A stretch of 64,000 nucleotides of DNA from JBMNCQ01 sp049366715 (GCA_049366715.1 JBMNCQ010000094.1:1-64000), one strand, 5' to 3'. Counted from the first letter of the stretch, positions 52,576 through 62,031 are shown. The notes: generated by a model not told the origin, from the sequence alone. Numbers and translations: made by a program.

Positions 52576-53556
52576 TTATTCTTTGAATTCTTTAACCAGA
52601 TTAGGCGGTTCTCCCCCGGTACAAGCAATAACTAAATTTCTTGCAGCCAGAGCGGCCATGGCATGATGGGTTTTGGCAGTTGCTGATCCTAAATGGGGAG
52701 TAGTAATCACATTTTTCATTTTCAGGAGTAAATTATTGGAATCTATCGGTTCCTGTTCAAATACATCCAATCCGGCAGCATAGATTTTCTTTTCCTGCAA
52801 AGCCTTTATCAGTGCGGTTTCCTTTACCGTTCCACCTCTGGATATATTGATAAATACTGCTGTCTTCTTCATTAAAGAGAATTCCCTTTCAGCCATTAAA
52901 TGTTTTGTTTCTGTCGTCAAAGGAGTAAGAAGCACAACAAAATCAGACTCTTTAAGCAACTGCTCCATTGACGTATATTGTACACCTAAAACTTCCTCTA
53001 TCTGAGGCTTCCGGCTGCGATTGTGATAAATAACGTTCATATTAAAACCCAGTTTTCCTCTTTTGGCTACAGCTTCTCCAATCCTGCCCATACCGATAAT
53101 GCCCATGGTAGCACCATGTACATCATATCCATAAAAACGGTCCTCGGGTCCGGCCACCCAGCGGCCTTCCTTTACATATTTGTCCAGTTCAACTATTCTC
53201 CTGGCAGCTGCAAGCATCAGCGCAAAAGCTGTGTCTGCAGTTGTTTCATCTAGTACAGAAGGGGTATTTGTTCCAATGATTCCCCTGGCCTTCATTAAGG
53301 GTACATCAAAATTATCATAGCCTACAGAATCATTACTAATAACTTTCAGATCAGGGACAAGATCCAATAGCTCTTTATTTATTTTATGGTATTTTAATAA
53401 TAAACCTTGAATTTCACTATTTTTTGCCAGTATTTGCAATAAATCTTCTCTTGAAATTGGATTCTGCCCTTCCCATTTAAAATAACGACAATGCTCACCT
53501 ATGTATTTTTCTACTTCTGCCGGAATTGAAGTTGCGATTAGTACCTTAGGCTTCAT
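52576..53556 (-). CDS. D-2-hydroxyacid dehydrogenase family protein
   Basis: 326 residues. NAD fold GIIGMGRIGEAVAKRG; catalytic Arg in INISRGGTVKE, Glu in DVFEQEP and His in TPHLGSAT. Similar to glyoxylate/hydroxypyruvate or 2-ketoacid reductases; the substrate is not evident. AAAGGAGG lies before ATG. Nearest genes on the strand are a Crp-type regulator and a transporter, but a terminator lies between. Confidence 0.9.
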   Translation of the reverse strand: MKPKVLIATSIPAEVEKYIGEHCRYFKWEGQNPISREDLLQILAKNSEIQGLLLKYHKINKELLDLVPDLKVISNDSVGYDNFDVPLMKARGIIGTNTPSVLDETTADTAFALMLAAARRIVELDKYVKEGRWVAGPEDRFYGYDVHGATMGIIGMGRIGEAVAKRGKLGFNMNVIYHNRSRKPQIEEVLGVQYTSMEQLLKESDFVVLLTPLTTETKHLMAEREFSLMKKTAVFINISRGGTVKETALIKALQEKKIYAAGLDVFEQEPIDSNNLLLKMKNVITTPHLGSATAKTHHAMAALAARNLVIACTGGEPPNLVKEFKE

Positions 53557-53737
53557 AGTTTTCCTCCTTTTTCATATAAGTGGACACAACTCTATTTTAG
53601 CCTGGCCTTCAGGTTGAGATATGTCCAAAATTCGTATAGCTCTATCTTAACATATTAACAGACTTTAATAATTGGGCTATTAAGGATAATCAATAAATAT
53701 TTAAAATTTTATAAATATTGGAATCCCCCGGAGGAAA

Positions 53738-53776
53738 TTAAAAAGCCTGGCTCCAATAGAATCCAGGAACCAGACC
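53738..53776 (-). terminator. Terminator of the Crp/Fnr-type gene
   Basis: CTGGTTCC..GGAGCCAG stem on the minus strand (one mismatch) followed by GCTTTTT. Confidence 0.75.
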
Positions 53777-53832
53777 TTAGTAGTATAATTTTTAGTTTTT
53801 CACCTGTCGATGTGGCCGGGGCAGCCACATAC

Positions 53833-54543
53833 TTACCGGTTATTGTCATGATTCAGTATCCACTCATATAAATGCTCAAGATTAGGGACTATTATTTCAT
53901 CCCTATTTTTAATCACAATTCCTTCTTTAGTCAGTTTTTTTAATGCGTTAGTTGTCGTAACTCTATGTAACCCGGTGATATTAGCAATTTCCTGGTGTGT
54001 CAATTTCTCCTTAATAATATAACCCTCACCGGTCTTCTCCCCATTCTGATAGGCTAAAAGGAATAACAGCCTTGCCACCCTTGCGATCGGATTATAAAAA
54101 CTCATATCCTCCATTTGAAAGGTCATGACCCGCATCTTTTGGGCAATGGTACGGAGAAGATGAAACATTACCCGGGGGTAGCGGGGCAATTCCCTGCTGA
54201 TAATGTCCCGGTCAAAGAGATATACCTCCGAAGTTTCCTCTGCAATGAAAAAACAGCGGCTGGAGCACTGGTGAAAAAAAGGTACCTCTCCGAATATTCC
54301 CGGACCTTTCATTAACCAATAGGTTTTTTCCAAGCCGTTTTTACCCTGCTGCATTAATTTAATACGCCCTTTAACAAGAATATAAAGCTTGTCGACTATA
54401 TCCCCGGTATTGGTTATAAATTCCCCTTTTTTAAAAACTTTTTTTCGGCCATGAACAAGGAAATGATCAAGATCAGGAATTTCTTTTGATGAAATCCATG
54501 GTGATGCAAGATAATAAAAGTTATCGTGTTTTTCCAGATCCAT
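53833..54543 (-). CDS. Crp/Fnr-family regulator, CprK-like
   Basis: 236 residues: cyclic-nucleotide-type sensor barrel (~20-120), long dimer helix, and winged helix LTHQEIANITGLHRVTTTNAL. The linker YNPIARVARLLFLLAYQNGEK resembles CprK of Desulfitobacterium, which senses phenolic compounds; no Fnr-type Cys cluster is present. A good promoter lies just upstream. The next genes upstream encode a DASS transporter and an arylsulfotransferase-like protein, likely targets. Confidence 0.88.
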   Translation of the reverse strand: MDLEKHDNFYYLASPWISSKEIPDLDHFLVHGRKKVFKKGEFITNTGDIVDKLYILVKGRIKLMQQGKNGLEKTYWLMKGPGIFGEVPFFHQCSSRCFFIAEETSEVYLFDRDIISRELPRYPRVMFHLLRTIAQKMRVMTFQMEDMSFYNPIARVARLLFLLAYQNGEKTGEGYIIKEKLTHQEIANITGLHRVTTTNALKKLTKEGIVIKNRDEIIVPNLEHLYEWILNHDNNR

Positions 54544-54586
54544 CGATCAGCACCTCACCAAGGATTAATACGATAATGATACTACT

Positions 54587-54614
54587 ATTATAACTCTAAT
54601 CAATATCCTTTCAA
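54587..54614 (-). promoter_or_regulatory. Promoter of the Crp/Fnr-type gene
   Basis: On the minus strand TTGAAA, 16-nt spacer, TATAAT. A TTTGATATAGTTTGAA motif overlaps the -35 and could be a Crp/Fnr-type site for autoregulation. Confidence 0.65.
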
Positions 54615-54643
54615 ACTATATCAAATTACCGCTGAAATTCAAG

Positions 54644-54682
54644 AAAAGGCTATCTGTTCTTAAGCAGAATAGCCTCTGTTTA
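54644..54682 (-). terminator. Terminator after the DASS gene
   Basis: AGGCTAT..ATAGCCT stem with CTG/CAG extension on the minus strand, then TTTTCTT. Confidence 0.85.
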
Positions 54683-54690
54683 CCTTAACT

Positions 54691-56124
54691 TTATTGATAT
54701 AGACCGATCAGCTTCCAGTAAGGATAGGCTATAACTACCATAAATATTGCGCCGATCATCATCCTGGGAGCCAGAACTTTAAGCAAATCTTTAAAAGCGA
54801 TATAGCCATAGGAATACACGAATAATAATCCGGCAAATTCATAGGGAAGAATATATTGGTCTACTCCCATTAAAAATGAATAGATAACCGGCAGGGGGTT
54901 GATTCCTGCCTGCACGCATACCTCTGTAATAGGACCTGTAAAGCTTGCTAAAGCAGCCAGTGGGGTTAATACAAAGTTTAAAGCCACGGCGGAGAACCAG
55001 GCCGCAAAAGTTGTATAGAGCGGACTTCCCGCCAGATAGGGGAAAAGTATATCGGCCAGCCATTTACCTGCCCCCGAACCATTAGCTACCGTACCAATAG
55101 ACATGCAGCCGGCAACAAAGAAGAGAATTTTATAGTTTAATTTTCCCAGCTGTTCATCGTTAATTAATTCTATTTTAGGCAAAAAGCAGATTAAACCAAT
55201 CATCATAAATACCCAGGCTGAATCAATTCCATGAATAGAATCGGTAACAAGAGCCGCTATCGTTACGACAAGAAGAATTGCAGCTTTTTTTTCCTGAGCA
55301 GTAATTACCCCTAATTCATTATATTTCTCAATAATCACAGCTTTATTTTCCAGCTTTTTTTCAGGTTTTAACAGAACGATCACAAGGACTACGGTTATAG
55401 CAGATAAAATTAGGCTTAATAAGAGATTATGATAAGCGAATTGACTCCAGGAAACCGTGATTTTAGTAATCCCGCTAACGATATTCATCATCATGGGAAT
55501 ACCGCCGTCACCGGTTAAATAACCTAGCCTGGGCCCTGCAATTGCTAAAAAAGCCGTTATCATTACCGCAGATGCTCCCCGGGATTTAGGCTCTAATTCT
55601 AAAGCCTGGCAGACCCCGATAGCGATAGGAACGATCATGGCCATCTTCCCCATAACGGAAGGAACAAAGGGATTAATAATTATCCCTGCCAGCATTAACC
55701 CGACCAAGGTTCCGGCGAAACTACCGCCGGCTTTAAGAATGGTGAAATAGGCAATACGTTTGGCCAGACCTGTTGTCATTAAAACATTGGCGATGATTAT
55801 TCCTCCAAAGGAAATCCAAATAACGGTAGAAGTCCAAGGGGCAAAGGCCTGAGCCGGTTGCCCCACTTTAAATAGTATATAAAAAACCGGCAGTAAAACT
55901 GCCACCAATGTACTGGGTAATATTTCCGTAGCCATAGAGAATACGCCCCAGAAGGTTATGGCCAGGAATCCTTTTACCATTGGTGTATAGCTTTCAGATG
56001 CGGGAATTAACATAATGATCAGCGGCACGGCAAGGGATATTATCCATTTCAATAATTGCGGACTATTTTTTGTCACCGGCAGCGAAACTTTAGCCGCAGG
56101 ATTATTTTGCATACTTTGATTCAT
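54691..56124 (-). CDS. DASS/SLC13-family anion:sodium symporter
   Basis: 477 residues, about 12 membrane helices. Family landmarks: a first repeat with VIWISFGGIIIANVLMTTGL and INPFVPSVMGKMAMIVP, and the second with GSGAGKWLADIL and LNFVLTPLAALASFTGPI. Members import di- or tricarboxylates or sulfate. GGAGG precedes ATG. It lies 51 nt after the arylsulfotransferase-like gene, so the two are probably one operon ending at the terminator. Confidence 0.9.
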   Translation of the reverse strand: MNQSMQNNPAAKVSLPVTKNSPQLLKWIISLAVPLIIMLIPASESYTPMVKGFLAITFWGVFSMATEILPSTLVAVLLPVFYILFKVGQPAQAFAPWTSTVIWISFGGIIIANVLMTTGLAKRIAYFTILKAGGSFAGTLVGLMLAGIIINPFVPSVMGKMAMIVPIAIGVCQALELEPKSRGASAVMITAFLAIAGPRLGYLTGDGGIPMMMNIVSGITKITVSWSQFAYHNLLLSLILSAITVVLVIVLLKPEKKLENKAVIIEKYNELGVITAQEKKAAILLVVTIAALVTDSIHGIDSAWVFMMIGLICFLPKIELINDEQLGKLNYKILFFVAGCMSIGTVANGSGAGKWLADILFPYLAGSPLYTTFAAWFSAVALNFVLTPLAALASFTGPITEVCVQAGINPLPVIYSFLMGVDQYILPYEFAGLLFVYSYGYIAFKDLLKVLAPRMMIGAIFMVVIAYPYWKLIGLYQ

Positions 56125-56175
56125 GTCTATTCCTCCTTTTTGGGAAAATTAGGAATGTCTTTCACCCTCTATACA

Positions 56176-57621
56176 TTACTCCCCTGCTACCTCATCCCCG
56201 GCTGCAATGCATAAAGCGGTACTGCCTTGATAAGGCTGTACGCCCGGTACCTCGGTTATTCCTCCGGTACCTGCCGGACCTGCCCCTGGGACACGGAATA
56301 TTGTCACATCAAGAGGTTCAATTGCAATTTCTGTGGGTGCTTCTAATTGAGGAACCCACTCATAAGGAACACGATATGCCCGGTATACCATATTCATTTT
56401 CATTTGTTTCCCCCAGTACGGAGAAATATATTCCCAAACCAATTCATGGTGGGAAGTAACTTCAAAAATACGTCCTCCGGAACCCTCAGTAATCAAAGTA
56501 TTTCCGTTGGGCAATCTCTGAGCACCGCTTATAAAAGGACTATAAAAGCGGTTGGAATCAGGGGGATGGACTAATCCGGCTTCCACCGGGGTATACTGCC
56601 AGACAATCTTTAACGTAATGGGATCTATTTCCAAGACCCTGGAATAATCTCTAATTGCATTTTTAGCCCCTGTAGGTGCTCCCGGATTCGGGATGCCATA
56701 GCCTGCCCAGCCTCCGTTATCAAAAACCAGGATATTTCCTGCACCGGGGAGGCCTCTGGGAATCATATGAACGTGGTGCTGACCGATAATCCAGCCTAAT
56801 TTTTTTAATTCCTCACTGCTGTCATAATTAGGGCCTACTTTCCATACAACTTTTCCCGTTTCCTTAGAAATTACAGCCAGAATATTCGCTTCCCGGCCAT
56901 CCCAGATAATGTTATCAGGGTGAAAACGTTCGTCACCGGCATCATACCACTTATTTGGTCCGAGAACCGACATCGAGTTAATATGCATCCAGTCACCCAT
57001 GCCCCCCCCTGCGGAACGCATATTGGGGTTTCTGGCTAAAATATTTTTGGCGGCCTCATCAAATCCATACTCAGCAAAATGGTCACTGCAAATCCATTCC
57101 CAGACAATATTCCCTTCCCAGTCAACTTCAATAATTGTATCATCCAGCAAAAGTTTGTCCGAAACTTTCGGGTTTTTTAAATTCTTATGGCAGAGTATTA
57201 ACGTATTGCCTTTATCAACTTGAGGGTCCATACCAGGCACATAATAACCTACGGGATTCCCCTCACGCTGGTAGTCATGATGCTGTCTTGCCATCCATTG
57301 CGCTTCTTCACCGGGGTCCTCAATATACTCATATTGATTAAATTTCCAAACTATGTTTCCATCCCAGTCAACCTGGACTAAATCAGTTTGGTCCTGCATA
57401 CCGAAAGCATTATTTCTTAAGCCGGTATGACCTAAAACATATCCCCCCGGGAAAATTTTATTGGGGAACCCGTGTAATCCCTTCCATAGTTTGCGTTCAT
57501 TACCATTCATGTCTACTAAAAGCGCTCCCAGCTCTTTTGCCTGGAAAATTGTGTATCCGCTCCAGCATTTTTCCGGATTATAAATTGTGGCTCCTGTTGG
57601 ATATATACTTGGATATGACAT
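56176..57621 (-). CDS. Arylsulfotransferase-family beta-propeller protein, no signal peptide
   Basis: 481 residues in repeated blade motifs (VQVDWDGNIVWKFNQYEY, IIEVDWEGNIVWEW, RLPNGNTLITEGSGGRIFEV). Candidate active-site histidines lie in WMHINSMSVLG and GQHHVHMIPRG. Known ASSTs are periplasmic or exported and move sulfuryl groups between phenols. Here no signal sequence is seen, so the protein should be cytosolic, which is odd for the family. Actual activity is unproven. GGGGAG lies before ATG. Confidence 0.8.
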   Translation of the reverse strand: MSYPSIYPTGATIYNPEKCWSGYTIFQAKELGALLVDMNGNERKLWKGLHGFPNKIFPGGYVLGHTGLRNNAFGMQDQTDLVQVDWDGNIVWKFNQYEYIEDPGEEAQWMARQHHDYQREGNPVGYYVPGMDPQVDKGNTLILCHKNLKNPKVSDKLLLDDTIIEVDWEGNIVWEWICSDHFAEYGFDEAAKNILARNPNMRSAGGGMGDWMHINSMSVLGPNKWYDAGDERFHPDNIIWDGREANILAVISKETGKVVWKVGPNYDSSEELKKLGWIIGQHHVHMIPRGLPGAGNILVFDNGGWAGYGIPNPGAPTGAKNAIRDYSRVLEIDPITLKIVWQYTPVEAGLVHPPDSNRFYSPFISGAQRLPNGNTLITEGSGGRIFEVTSHHELVWEYISPYWGKQMKMNMVYRAYRVPYEWVPQLEAPTEIAIEPLDVTIFRVPGAGPAGTGGITEVPGVQPYQGSTALCIAAGDEVAGE

Positions 57622-57719
57622 CTGATCTCCCCTTTTAAGAATTTTTAGATAATTTCCACAAAATCTTCGGTCTGCAAATTTATCTGCTTAGTCCGGCCTG
57701 CAGAAATTCTCCTATATAT

Positions 57720-57769
57720 AAAATTATATTATATTATATTATCTATTTGCATTCGGTAGTTGCAGCTAC
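57720..57769. promoter_or_regulatory. Candidate control region upstream of the arylsulfotransferase gene
   Basis: An AT-rich ATTATATT repeat (57722-57742), rich in -10-like sequence on the minus strand, lies beside a near-perfect palindrome GTAGTTGCAGCTAC (57756-57769). It may be promoter and operator. The rest of the 57622-57825 gap shows nothing. Confidence 0.35.
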
Positions 57770-57825
57770 AAAAATCATTAATAAATTTAAATGAATTATA
57801 GGACACTTAAAAATTTTTTATAATA

Positions 57826-57866
57826 CGAGAAAAGCCAGAACCTTTTGGCTCCGACTTCTCTTTAAA
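57826..57866 (-). terminator. Terminator of the LarA-like gene
   Basis: GAGAAG..GGAGCC / GGTTCT..CTTTTCTC stem around AAAA on the minus strand. Confidence 0.75.
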
Positions 57867-57936
57867 ACATCTTAGCAAATGACCTTTCATACACCGAATA
57901 AAGCAACGGACAAGAAGACGCTCCGTTTGTTTTGTT

Positions 57937-59205
57937 TTAATTATTTTCTTCAATGAAAACAAAATTGCCTTTATTATCAAATTTTATATCTTCCGGACCG
58001 CTGATCACAATTAAATCATTTCTATTTTTAAGTTGTTCGGCAAATGCAGTTGATAATTCTAAATATTCCATGTGCAGGGTATCTTTGATATGAACTACCC
58101 TGGCTTTTTCAGTTCCTACTAAGCCTATTGTTTGCAGTGCCGCGGTCAGCATTTCTTTATCTGTTGGAAAATCCATCGGTAATCTTACTTTCTCCGGAAC
58201 TAGACCTGTCAACCCGTTCGTATACATTACATGCTTATCTATTTTTTCTATTATTCTCGTGTTGCAAAAATCCGCGGCACCAATACCTAAAGCATTACCG
58301 TCAGTATCTTTTGTCAGATCGCTCACTAAAATGCGTTTAATACTGGGGATCTCCGGCTCCGGAGTAAACAAAGGAGCCATCATTCGGCCTGTTACATTGG
58401 TATCCATTCCTGTACCGCTGATATCTTTACCTATCTGGTCAACTATAAGTACATCGATGTAGTCAAAAGGTAATTTCGCAATAAATTCTTGAGCCTTTTT
58501 TAACAGCTCTTTTTCCTGCCTTTCGAATTCTGCCGGCAAAATTGCTTTTATTTCCGCAGTTTCGTCATATCCATTTTCAACTATACCTATCCCGCATAAT
58601 ATTGAGGTATTCCTTAACACAGTCTGTCCTACAGTATATATTATATGCCCGAGTCCGTATTCTACCGCCGCCTGGTGATAATACCGGGCCCCTTTATGCT
58701 TCCCAAGGCCGATGGTCATAATTTTATGAAGTCCGCTTTCAATCTCGCCGAAAAAATCCGTATGGGGCTTAACTCTGTTCATCACCAATATGTGGTCGGC
58801 TTCACTGGCATATCTATCTAAGTATACTTTCAGCCCGTCAACAGTTTGGCCTATTTCCACAACTTCCATAGTGGCTTTAATTGGTGCCCCGATATATTCC
58901 TCAGTTACCCCGTAATGAGCCAGCACATTAGCCTGCCCTTCCGGGGTAGCACCCCCATGACTCCCCATGGCAGGAATAATAAAAGGCTTCGCACCATAAT
59001 TTTCCAGGCAGTGCACTACTTCTTTTGTTATAACATCTATATTTCTGACTCCCCTGCTTCCAACGGTAATCGCGATGCTGTCTCCTTGGTTTATCTTATC
59101 TTGTATCCCTATCCCGCCTAGCTCCAAACGGATTTTTTCCGGGATACTATCTACTTTCCGATCTGCCAGCTTCTGTCTTACTTTTAGCATTTTAGGAAAA
59201 ATCAT
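57937..59205 (-). CDS. LarA-family (nickel-pincer racemase-like) protein
   Basis: 422 residues of the lactate-racemase/DUF2088 family. Landmarks: AITVGSRGVRN, GSHGGATPEGQ, RVKPHTDFFGEIESGLHK and GLGKHKGARYYH, which hold the conserved His and Lys residues that bind the nickel pincer cofactor in LarA. LarA homologues racemise or epimerise varied 2-hydroxyacids; the substrate here is unknown. Cofactor genes larB, larC and larE are not in the window. AAAGGATG precedes ATG. Monocistronic by its terminators. Confidence 0.85.
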   Translation of the reverse strand: MIFPKMLKVRQKLADRKVDSIPEKIRLELGGIGIQDKINQGDSIAITVGSRGVRNIDVITKEVVHCLENYGAKPFIIPAMGSHGGATPEGQANVLAHYGVTEEYIGAPIKATMEVVEIGQTVDGLKVYLDRYASEADHILVMNRVKPHTDFFGEIESGLHKIMTIGLGKHKGARYYHQAAVEYGLGHIIYTVGQTVLRNTSILCGIGIVENGYDETAEIKAILPAEFERQEKELLKKAQEFIAKLPFDYIDVLIVDQIGKDISGTGMDTNVTGRMMAPLFTPEPEIPSIKRILVSDLTKDTDGNALGIGAADFCNTRIIEKIDKHVMYTNGLTGLVPEKVRLPMDFPTDKEMLTAALQTIGLVGTEKARVVHIKDTLHMEYLELSTAFAEQLKNRNDLIVISGPEDIKFDNKGNFVFIEENN

Positions 59206-59231
59206 TCATATACATCCTTTCTAATCCTTTA

Positions 59232-59262
59232 AAGAAAGCGGGGTTTCCACCCCGCTTCTTAA
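59232..59262 (-). terminator. Terminator of the Nramp-like gene
   Basis: AAGCGGGGT / ACCCCGCTT around GGAA, with T-rich sequence following on the minus strand. Confidence 0.9.
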
Positions 59263-59272
59263 AATAAATTTT

Positions 59273-60673
59273 TTAACCAAGGAAGTAACTTGTTAAAACA
59301 AAACCGATGATCAAGATCCCGCTGGTCCCTAAAAGAGCAGTGCCAAATCCTCGCAAGGCAAGTTCCGGAGCGTCTTTCTTTAACTTACTTTCCAAAATGA
59401 AGGCAACGATTGCGGCAATAGGCAATGATAATGCCAATAGAAACTGGCCGACCAGAATTAACTGAGTTGGAGCCGGGATTAAGAAATACATCAGCAGCAT
59501 TACGGCCGGCCCTAAAAAGGTAAATAAACGCCTGATTTTAATTTTTTGCGAAATACTATCGTCTTTTATGAGTTTTCCTTTAAATAGCACATCACCAATT
59601 ATTCTTGCAATACCTGCAGTGTTTACGGTGAAAGTTGTAAATAAAATTGCTATGGAAGCAATCATAAATATCGTTCTTGTCCATGGTCCTACCGATTCTG
59701 TATAGATACTGCTGATGGTTTCAATTACCTCGAAACCGGCAGGAACTTTACCCATTACATGCAAAACAGCCGCACCAAGGATATAAAAAGCAACGGTTAC
59801 AATGATTACAAGGATACTACCGGCAATAATGTCAGCACGCATTACTTTAATCCAGCCATTTGCTCTTTCATTAAATCCCCGGCTCTTTCTAGGTCCTGCC
59901 CATGCGGCATATCCTTTACCTTTAACCCAGTAGGTATATGTTAATATTTCATTTGCAGTAATACCTGTTGCTCCGAAAACCGCCAAAGCCACAAACCAGC
60001 CTTCAGGAGGAAATGAGAAAGTGAACCCTGAGGCTAAATCAGCTGCACGATAAGCATAGGGTGTAGATTGGATAAGAAAGAAAGCAATTGCTACGGTTAT
60101 TAATGAAAAAATCCCGACAAGAACTATCGTAACTTTTTCTAAATCATCATAAATTCCCCTTATTAAAAGGAGTACACCAATTATAGATATTATGAGTCCC
60201 CAGAAATTCGGATTACCGAAACCCAAAAGTCCCTGTACTGCCAGACCCATAACACCGACGATTCCTGCCATATTAACAAGCAGGGAAAGTAATAAAAATC
60301 CGGCCCACCACACAGCCCAGGAGGCAGTTCCAACTTTTCCGGGAACCTCGTCAAGAACATCCATCAGGCCTTTTCCGGTATAAATAACATAACGGGCCAT
60401 CAACTCCTGAAGCGTCGCCTTAAGAATTACTCCTATGACCAGCATCCACAGCAAAACAAAGCCGATTTTAGCTCCTAAAATAGTAGTAGAAATAAGTTCT
60501 CCGGACCCTACTGTTGCCCCCATAATGACAAAAGACGGGCCAAAAAATTTAATCGTTTCCCGCCAGCTTTTCGGCGGTTCTTTAATATCCTCTTCTGTAC
60601 GTTCCCGGATTTCATAATCTTCACGCAAATATTCAGGTAATTGTTCCTGATTTATTTCCGGTCTGATCTCCAT
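59273..60673 (-). CDS. Nramp-fold transporter lacking the canonical metal motifs
   Basis: 466 residues, about 11 membrane helices after a ~35-residue charged N-terminus. The Nramp signature TM1 motif DPGN is replaced (GATVGSGELISTT) and the TM6 MPH motif is absent (FGATGITANEILTY). The other Nramp segments are recognisable (WWAGFLLLSLLVNMAGIVGV, ASIAILFTTFTVNTAGIAR). Loss of the Asp, Asn and Met ligands argues against Mn/Fe transport; it may move another ion or an organic solute. AAGGGG lies 8 nt before ATG. Confidence 0.82.
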   Translation of the reverse strand: MEIRPEINQEQLPEYLREDYEIRERTEEDIKEPPKSWRETIKFFGPSFVIMGATVGSGELISTTILGAKIGFVLLWMLVIGVILKATLQELMARYVIYTGKGLMDVLDEVPGKVGTASWAVWWAGFLLLSLLVNMAGIVGVMGLAVQGLLGFGNPNFWGLIISIIGVLLLIRGIYDDLEKVTIVLVGIFSLITVAIAFFLIQSTPYAYRAADLASGFTFSFPPEGWFVALAVFGATGITANEILTYTYWVKGKGYAAWAGPRKSRGFNERANGWIKVMRADIIAGSILVIIVTVAFYILGAAVLHVMGKVPAGFEVIETISSIYTESVGPWTRTIFMIASIAILFTTFTVNTAGIARIIGDVLFKGKLIKDDSISQKIKIRRLFTFLGPAVMLLMYFLIPAPTQLILVGQFLLALSLPIAAIVAFILESKLKKDAPELALRGFGTALLGTSGILIIGFVLTSYFLG

Positions 60674-60912
60674 AACTTCAACCCCTTTCCTTGTTTTTTT
60701 AATTTAATAAACAATTTGTAATTTTTAGTTAATTGGATCGTTGAATCACCTCCTTCATGTCAAATAGAATTGTCAGACCTCCTTTCCTTTCAAAAAAACA
60801 CAAATGCTTTTATTAGTTATTTTCTGGAATTTTTTCATAATACCTCCAAAGAACTTTGTCATAAAATACAATTTTTTTGCTAATATATTCATCTCCCATT
60901 TGTATTAATAAT

Positions 60913-61146
60913 CTAGATTGCTCGGCAATGCTTATCCCCCTCTGACATCTGAGGCAGAGATCCGTTGCGGACCAGTTTCAGATGCTCCCGCTGTTGTTTA
61001 AGCTTCTGAGCGCATGATTTCCAGGCATATTTTATAGGATAAGGGCTTGCTCTCTGTTTCTCTGGGGAACTGATCAGACAACCGAAACGTCCGAGATCAC
61101 TGAAAAAGTCAAATGTTTTTGATTTTCGGGATCTGAAGGCCGCATT
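60913..61146 (-). other. Unrecognised open stretch without a start, possible gene remnant
   Basis: 77 codons are open on the minus strand with protein-like composition (FFSDLGRFGCLISSPEKQRA, YAWKSCAQKLKQQREHLKL, NGSLPQMSEGDKHCRAI) but no start codon or ribosome site; the frame is closed by two stops just upstream. It may be the tail of a broken gene. The remainder of the 60674-61260 gap is AT-rich with no feature recognised. Confidence 0.3.
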
Positions 61147-61207
61147 TTACCGGGCTTATTTTTCAGAGAAGGTGTTTTCTCGGCATCGAAACGTCCCCTT
61201 GTCATTA

Positions 61208-61244
61208 CAAAAAAGGCCGGAGCCGTAGGGCTCTGGCCTTTTAA
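61208..61244 (-). terminator. Terminator of the cyclase-family gene
   Basis: GGCCAGAGCC / GGCTCCGGCC around CTAC (one mismatch) with six Ts on the minus strand. Confidence 0.9.
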
Positions 61245-61260
61245 GTTAGTCTCCTATATA

Positions 61261-62031
61261 TTATGAACAGTTAAGTAACGCTACTGCCCGACACCAGCCT
61301 GCTGTGGCCCCTACTAATTTAACGGGTAATGCTGATACAAGAAACCCATAAGGTTGGGGAAGATCCTCTAAATGGCCCAGTTTTTCAATTTGGATATATT
61401 CCCGCTTCCGCCCATGCATATGGGATCCCCATAGCTCATTTTTATTACCGCTGCTGCGGTATGCTTCAACCATTGCCTGCACCGGACGGTCCAGAGTCCA
61501 GGCATCAATACCAATACAACGGATACCCCGGTCCAAAAGCCAGTCCAGTCCTGCTATACCAAGTCCTGACTGCATGGCCAGGTAGGTTTCCGTATCCGTA
61601 CCCCAGTATTTATCACAGCCGGTGTGGAGCAAAACAATATCACCGGGATTCAATTGATAATTTATCCGGACTAAAGCAGCCTCCATGTCTCCCGCTGTGA
61701 TCTCCGCACCCGGCTCCTTATGCCGCATATCTAAAACAACTCCCGGCCCGAAACACCATTCCAAAGGAATCTGGTCAACGGACTTTGCAGGGTTCCCTGC
61801 ACAGTAAGGTCCATAGTGTAAAGGAGCATCTATATGCGTTCCGGAATGACCGCTGCCGGAAATGATATCGGTAGCCAGTGCCATCGAATTAGGAAAATCA
61901 GAGGCTTCCAGACCTGCCAGCTTAGCAAGCCTTTGGGCGCCGGCAGAGTGGTCTGAAAACTCTATTTTAGGCGGAAAGGGCTCAGTTCCGCCATTTTCAT
62001 GGGGCATACTCAAATCAATTATTTTATACAT
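61261..62031 (-). CDS. Cyclase-family (KynB-like) metal hydrolase
   Basis: 256 residues of the family that includes kynurenine formamidase. The metal motif HSGTHIDAPLHY is clear, and the second metal/active-site segment is WGSHMHGRKREYI with Glu/His residues. Substrates in the family include N-formylkynurenine and cyclic or amide compounds such as isatin; this one is not assigned. GGGGAGG lies before ATG. It starts 54 nt after the DRE-TIM synthase gene stop, so the two are probably co-transcribed. Confidence 0.87.
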   Translation of the reverse strand: MYKIIDLSMPHENGGTEPFPPKIEFSDHSAGAQRLAKLAGLEASDFPNSMALATDIISGSGHSGTHIDAPLHYGPYCAGNPAKSVDQIPLEWCFGPGVVLDMRHKEPGAEITAGDMEAALVRINYQLNPGDIVLLHTGCDKYWGTDTETYLAMQSGLGIAGLDWLLDRGIRCIGIDAWTLDRPVQAMVEAYRSSGNKNELWGSHMHGRKREYIQIEKLGHLEDLPQPYGFLVSALPVKLVGATAGWCRAVALLNCS

